Source: an uncultured Clostridia bacterium
GTDB lineage: Bacteria > Bacillota > Clostridia > Christensenellales > UBA1242
NCBI GenBank assembly: GCA_900554955.1
Contig: USJH01000035.1
Coordinates: 1-9,033 of the forward strand
Direction: 5' to 3'
DNA: 9,033 bases
The notes beneath the pieces are model-generated. The model was not told where the DNA came from. It did not search any database and saw only the letters and a list, made by a program, of their open reading frames with translations. Shown here one piece after another: positions 6,465 through 9,033 of the stretch. Each line of letters begins with the position of its first letter. Position 1 is the stretch's first letter. The translations under genes and the position numbers were made by a program.

Positions 6465-6478
6465 AAACAATTGCTGTT
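6441..6478 (-). terminator. Terminator of the tatD-rsmA unit
   Basis: On the minus strand AACAGCAATTGTTT pairs with AAACGATTGCTGTT (14 bp with one G-U pair, three-base loop) and is followed by TTTTATT. On the plus strand the G-U pair becomes a C-A mismatch, which supports a minus-strand role. It lies about 40 bases after the rsmA stop. Confidence 0.88.
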
Positions 6479-6521
6479 ATAATTTGTATTTTTTTATAAT
6501 AATATGGCGAATTTTTACATT

Positions 6522-7313
6522 TTATTTAAAAATTAAACAATAAATTTCATAAAGCTCTTCAACACTTAAACCATCAGCCCTAAGCGATGAATGATATTTG
6601 CTGTTTGCAAGTTTATTTTCAATTTCTGCTTTACTTATCGCATATGCACTTGAAATGTTATTTGCAAGTGTTTTTCTTTTCATTTTAAAAACATTTTGCA
6701 AAAATAAATCAAATTCTTTTTCATATGGATTTTTCTTTAAATCAAATCTTACAATTGCACTATCAACATTTGGCATTGGTGTAAACATTTTTCTATTCAC
6801 TTGTCTTGTTATTTTTGCATTTGCATATGCCGAAACAAAAGCAGAAAAATAGCCATATGCAGAAGAATCTTTTGTCGCAACCAAACGTTCAGCAACTTCT
6901 TTTTGAACCATTACCACAACGGTTTCTGGTGGATTTTTCATTTCAAACAATTTTGACAAAATTGGAGTTGTAATATAATATGGCAAGTTTGCAACAACTT
7001 TAAATTTGTCACCAACCAATTCTGAAATTTGCTCTTGTGAAAAGCTCATAAAATCACCGAACACAAACTTGATATTATCTTTGCCGTTAAACTTTTCTTC
7101 AAGAACCGAAACCAAATCTTTATCAATTTCAAATGAAACAACTTTTTTTGCATGATTTGTCAAAGGCTCTGTCAAAGCACCTGCCCCTGCCCCAATTTCT
7201 AACACAACATCATTTTTTGTTATCCCCGCATCAGAAACAATGCTTTCAAGCAAATTTTTGTCGGTTAAAAAGTTCTGACCAAATTTCTTTTTAAAATTAT
7301 GATTTAATTCCAT
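6522..7313 (-). CDS. rsmA: 16S rRNA (adenine1518-N6/adenine1519-N6)-dimethyltransferase
   Basis: This 263-aa protein is RsmA/KsgA, which uses S-adenosylmethionine to dimethylate two adjacent adenines in the 3' terminal hairpin of 16S rRNA late in 30S assembly. The N-terminal KKKFGQNFLTD (8-18) is diagnostic. Motif I is EIGAGAGALT (39-48), the acidic SAM ribose contact is E62 in FEID, motif III is GDF with D87, and catalytic motif IV is NLPYY (109-113). The C-terminal KMKRKTLANNI (210-220) and LRADGLSVEELYEIY (244-258) are also family signatures. Length is close to the usual 260-290. The ATG lies one base after the tatD TAA stop. AAGAGAG inside the tatD end serves as a weak ribosome binding site, so translation is probably coupled. 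Confidence 0.97.
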   Translation of the reverse strand: MELNHNFKKKFGQNFLTDKNLLESIVSDAGITKNDVVLEIGAGAGALTEPLTNHAKKVVSFEIDKDLVSVLEEKFNGKDNIKFVFGDFMSFSQEQISELVGDKFKVVANLPYYITTPILSKLFEMKNPPETVVVMVQKEVAERLVATKDSSAYGYFSAFVSAYANAKITRQVNRKMFTPMPNVDSAIVRFDLKKNPYEKEFDLFLQNVFKMKRKTLANNISSAYAISKAEIENKLANSKYHSSLRADGLSVEELYEIYCLIFK

Positions 7314-7314
7314 T

Positions 7315-8082
7315 TTAATCTCTCTTCATTTTTTTATAAACTCTATATGTGTTCTCAACTGTATGTTTTGCAAAATCTTCAAGACTCATTTCATATTCGT
7401 CTGCAAGTTTTTGTGCTGTGAACTTTACCCTTGCAGGCTCGTTATAACTGCCGCGCATTGGTTCTGGCGACAAAAATGGAGCATCTGTTTCAACACAAAT
7501 TTTATCAATTGGAATATTTTTAACAAAACTTCTATCATATTTTTTGAATGTTACATTTCCCGCAAAAGAAATATAGAATCCAAGGGCAAGATATTTTTGT
7601 GCATATTCACCATTTTCACAAAAACAATGCATCATTGAAGGCTTCACAAGATCTTTCTCGTGCTCTTTTAAAATTTGATAGGTATCAAATGCAGCATCAC
7701 GTGAATGCACACATATCGGAAGATTGTGTTTTTTCGCAATTTCAATTTGACGAATGAAAATTTCTTTTTGTTTTTCTTTTGTGTCTTGCCTTGTGTGATA
7801 GTCAAGCCCAATTTCACCAATTGCAACAACCTTTTCATCGTTTGCAAGCTCATCTATTTTTTCAAGATCTTTTTCTGTAATGTTTTCTACTTCGTCTGGG
7901 TGAATTCCAACAGCACAATAGATGTTTTTATGTGTTTTTGCAAAATTTACAGCTTTAACCGAGCTATCAACATCAACACCAATGGTAACAATTTTTTCAA
8001 GTCCATCATTTTTCATGTTTGAAACAACCTTATCAGTGTCGATAAAGTCATATAAAATGTGAGCATGCGAATCTATAAGCAT
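7315..8082 (-). CDS. tatD: TatD family metal-dependent deoxyribonuclease
   Basis: The 255-aa protein is a TatD-type hydrolase, a TIM-barrel two-metal enzyme with 3'-5' exonuclease or DNase activity in characterised members. Expected metal ligands are all visible: H6 and H8 in IDSHAH, E90 in GEIGLDY, H126 in VHSR, H152 in MHCF and D200 in ETDAPF. The terminal NEPARV segment is also typical. I chose ATG 8082 because AAAAGGAG lies 6 bases upstream, the protein then starts MLIDSHAH as in the family, and the length is standard. A TTG at 8115 in the same frame would add 11 unlike residues. It is followed by rsmA. The rnmV gene often found between these two in Firmicutes is absent here. I see no convincing sigma-A promoter in the short gap to spmA. 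Confidence 0.95.
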   Translation of the reverse strand: MLIDSHAHILYDFIDTDKVVSNMKNDGLEKIVTIGVDVDSSVKAVNFAKTHKNIYCAVGIHPDEVENITEKDLEKIDELANDEKVVAIGEIGLDYHTRQDTKEKQKEIFIRQIEIAKKHNLPICVHSRDAAFDTYQILKEHEKDLVKPSMMHCFCENGEYAQKYLALGFYISFAGNVTFKKYDRSFVKNIPIDKICVETDAPFLSPEPMRGSYNEPARVKFTAQKLADEYEMSLEDFAKHTVENTYRVYKKMKRD

Positions 8083-8098
8083 TTTATTCTCCTTTTCA

Positions 8099-8127
8099 TC
8101 ATAATTGCAGCGCAAAAACCATATGAT
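8099..8127 (+). promoter_or_regulatory. Candidate sigma-E-like sporulation promoter of spmAB
   Basis: TCATAAT (8099-8105), a 14-base spacer and CATATGAT (8120-8127) resemble the Bacillus sigma-E pattern as I recall it (KMATATT, 14-15 bases, CATACA-T). In Bacillus spmAB belongs to the mother-cell sigma-E regulon, which agrees. The predicted transcript start falls at or next to the ATG at 8133. The match is by eye and imperfect in two of the -10 bases. Confidence 0.45.
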
Positions 8128-8132
8128 TTAAC

Positions 8133-8723
8133 ATGAACAAAGTTTGGCTTGTGCTTCTGTCTTTTTCTATTATTGCCTTGATGTTTATTGATCCTGGCGG
8201 TGTTTTGCTTGGACTTACAAATGCATCAAATAAAGCTGTAAAACTTTCACTTGAACTTTGTGCGATTTATGCAGTTTGGATGGGAATTTTTTCAATCATG
8301 GAACAAACCGGACTTGCAAAATGGTTTTCAAAAATTCTTTCACCACTTGTAAATCTTATTTTTGGAAAGAAAAACATTTCCGAAAAAAGCCGAACATACA
8401 TTTCCATGAGCATGAGTGCAAACATGCTTGGAATGGGCGGAGCTGCAACCCCACTTGGCATCAAGGCAATGGAAAGCCTTCAAGAAGACAACAATAATCG
8501 TGACACAGTTTCATATCCAATGACAATGTTAATTATCATCAGCTCAACCGTTCTTCAATTTTTGCCAACCTCAATAATGGGTCTCATGAGCTCGTCTGGA
8601 AGCAAAAATCCATCAGCAATCATTCTCCCAGCAATATTAACAAGCATTTGCTCTTCAGTTGTGGGAATTATACTTGTTAAATTGTGCCACTTCATTTCAA
8701 GCAAAAGGAAGAAACACAAATGA
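8133..8723 (+). CDS. spmA: Spore maturation protein A
   Basis: The 196-aa membrane protein matches SpmA, which together with SpmB is needed for spore core dehydration in Bacillus and carries a nucleoside-recognition/gate-type membrane domain. The start (MNKVWLVLLSF) lines up with the known family N-terminus, so ATG 8133 is probably right even though no ribosome binding site is visible. Hydrophobic segments occur at about 4-28, 38-57, 130-150 and 163-187. The hallmark ANMLGMGGAATPLGIKAME sits at 96-114. A basic tail (KRKKHK) ends the protein. Its TGA overlaps the spmB ATG by ATGA, indicating translational coupling. The gene diverges from tatD. Confidence 0.95.
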   Translation: MNKVWLVLLSFSIIALMFIDPGGVLLGLTNASNKAVKLSLELCAIYAVWMGIFSIMEQTGLAKWFSKILSPLVNLIFGKKNISEKSRTYISMSMSANMLGMGGAATPLGIKAMESLQEDNNNRDTVSYPMTMLIIISSTVLQFLPTSIMGLMSSSGSKNPSAIILPAILTSICSSVVGIILVKLCHFISSKRKKHK

Positions 8724-9033
8724 GCACATATATAATTCCGATAATCCTTATTTTACTCTTTATTTATTGTTTTGTAAAGAATGTTAACGCCTATAACCAC
8801 TTTATTTCGGGGGCAAAAGGTGCTGTTGATCTTTGCATTTCAACATTTCCCTATCTTGTTGCAATCTTTATTGCCGTTGAACTTTTCAAAGTAAGCGGAC
8901 TAAATGTTCAAATTGCAAAACTTGCCAAACCAGTTTTTAATTTTCTTGGAATTCCAACCGAACTTGTTGATTTCATGATAATCCGCCCATTTTCGGGATC
9001 TGGAAGCATGGCAATGCTCAGAGAACTTTATGC
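8720..9033 (+). CDS. spmB: Spore maturation protein B (3' end outside window)
   Basis: The frame opens at ATG 8720, overlapping the spmA stop, and continues for 104 codons to the right edge without a stop. An AAAGGAAG ribosome binding site (8703-8710) lies in the spmA end. The protein begins MSTYIIPIILILLFIYCFVK, a first membrane segment. It continues through a second hydrophobic segment (about 40-57) and reaches GIPTELVDFMIIRPFSGSGS (77-96), which matches the conserved PTEL...RP.SG core of SpmB. About 60-70 residues should remain beyond the window. It works with SpmA in the mother cell or spore membranes during maturation. Confidence 0.94.
   Translation, partial: MSTYIIPIILILLFIYCFVKNVNAYNHFISGAKGAVDLCISTFPYLVAIFIAVELFKVSGLNVQIAKLAKPVFNFLGIPTELVDFMIIRPFSGSGSMAMLRELY

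Noticed and set aside
8098..8103. TATGAT as a -10 box for tatD on the minus strand
   Set aside because: No -35 stands at proper spacing, and the transcript start would fall within the ribosome binding site.
8083..8115. TTG at 8115 as the tatD start, adding 11 residues
   Set aside because: The extra residues do not fit the family, and the AAAAGGAG ribosome binding site that serves ATG 8082 lies inside this stretch.

Overview
The window looks like chromosomal core sequence from a low-GC, spore-forming Firmicute, most likely class Clostridia. It is AT-rich, and strong AAGGAGG-type ribosome binding sites and U-tract hairpin terminators are common. It encodes a DUF4364 protein (a mainly clostridial family) and the spore maturation pair spmA-spmB. 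TGA is used as a stop codon (spmA and the 245-aa hypothetical), so the code is standard. No species-level claim is possible from the sequence alone.

Layout from left to right. Positions 1-977 hold a minus-strand two-gene unit of unrecognised proteins: a 243-aa protein followed by a charged helical protein that runs off the left edge. A 172-bp divergent region carries a promoter in each direction. On the plus strand come a DUF4364 winged-helix-type gene (1150-1680) with its own terminator, then a tRNA-Leu(CAG) gene (1839-1925) with its own promoter. These converge on a long minus-strand block: tatD and rsmA (translationally coupled, with a terminator), an unrecognised 245-aa protein, a beta-propeller-like lipoprotein with a strong promoter, and a full-length bifunctional-type (p)ppGpp synthetase/hydrolase. 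A hairpin terminator sits between the lipoprotein gene and rel. At the right, spmA and spmB (the latter cut by the window edge) diverge from tatD and overlap by the ATGA arrangement.

How the genes fit together: tatD-rsmA is a housekeeping nuclease/rRNA-modification pair, rel is the stringent-response enzyme, tRNA-Leu(CAG) serves translation, and spmAB acts in spore core dehydration. I see no mobile element, CRISPR array, toxin system, phage gene or biosynthetic cluster, and no clearly new multi-gene system. The points most worth a second look are about expression. A terminator abuts the rel ribosome binding site. Two genes (spmA and the 245-aa hypothetical) have no visible ribosome binding site but have a -10-like box placed for near-leaderless transcripts. 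The spmA box fits a sporulation sigma-E pattern. The Rel protein also has unusual substitutions in both catalytic halves.
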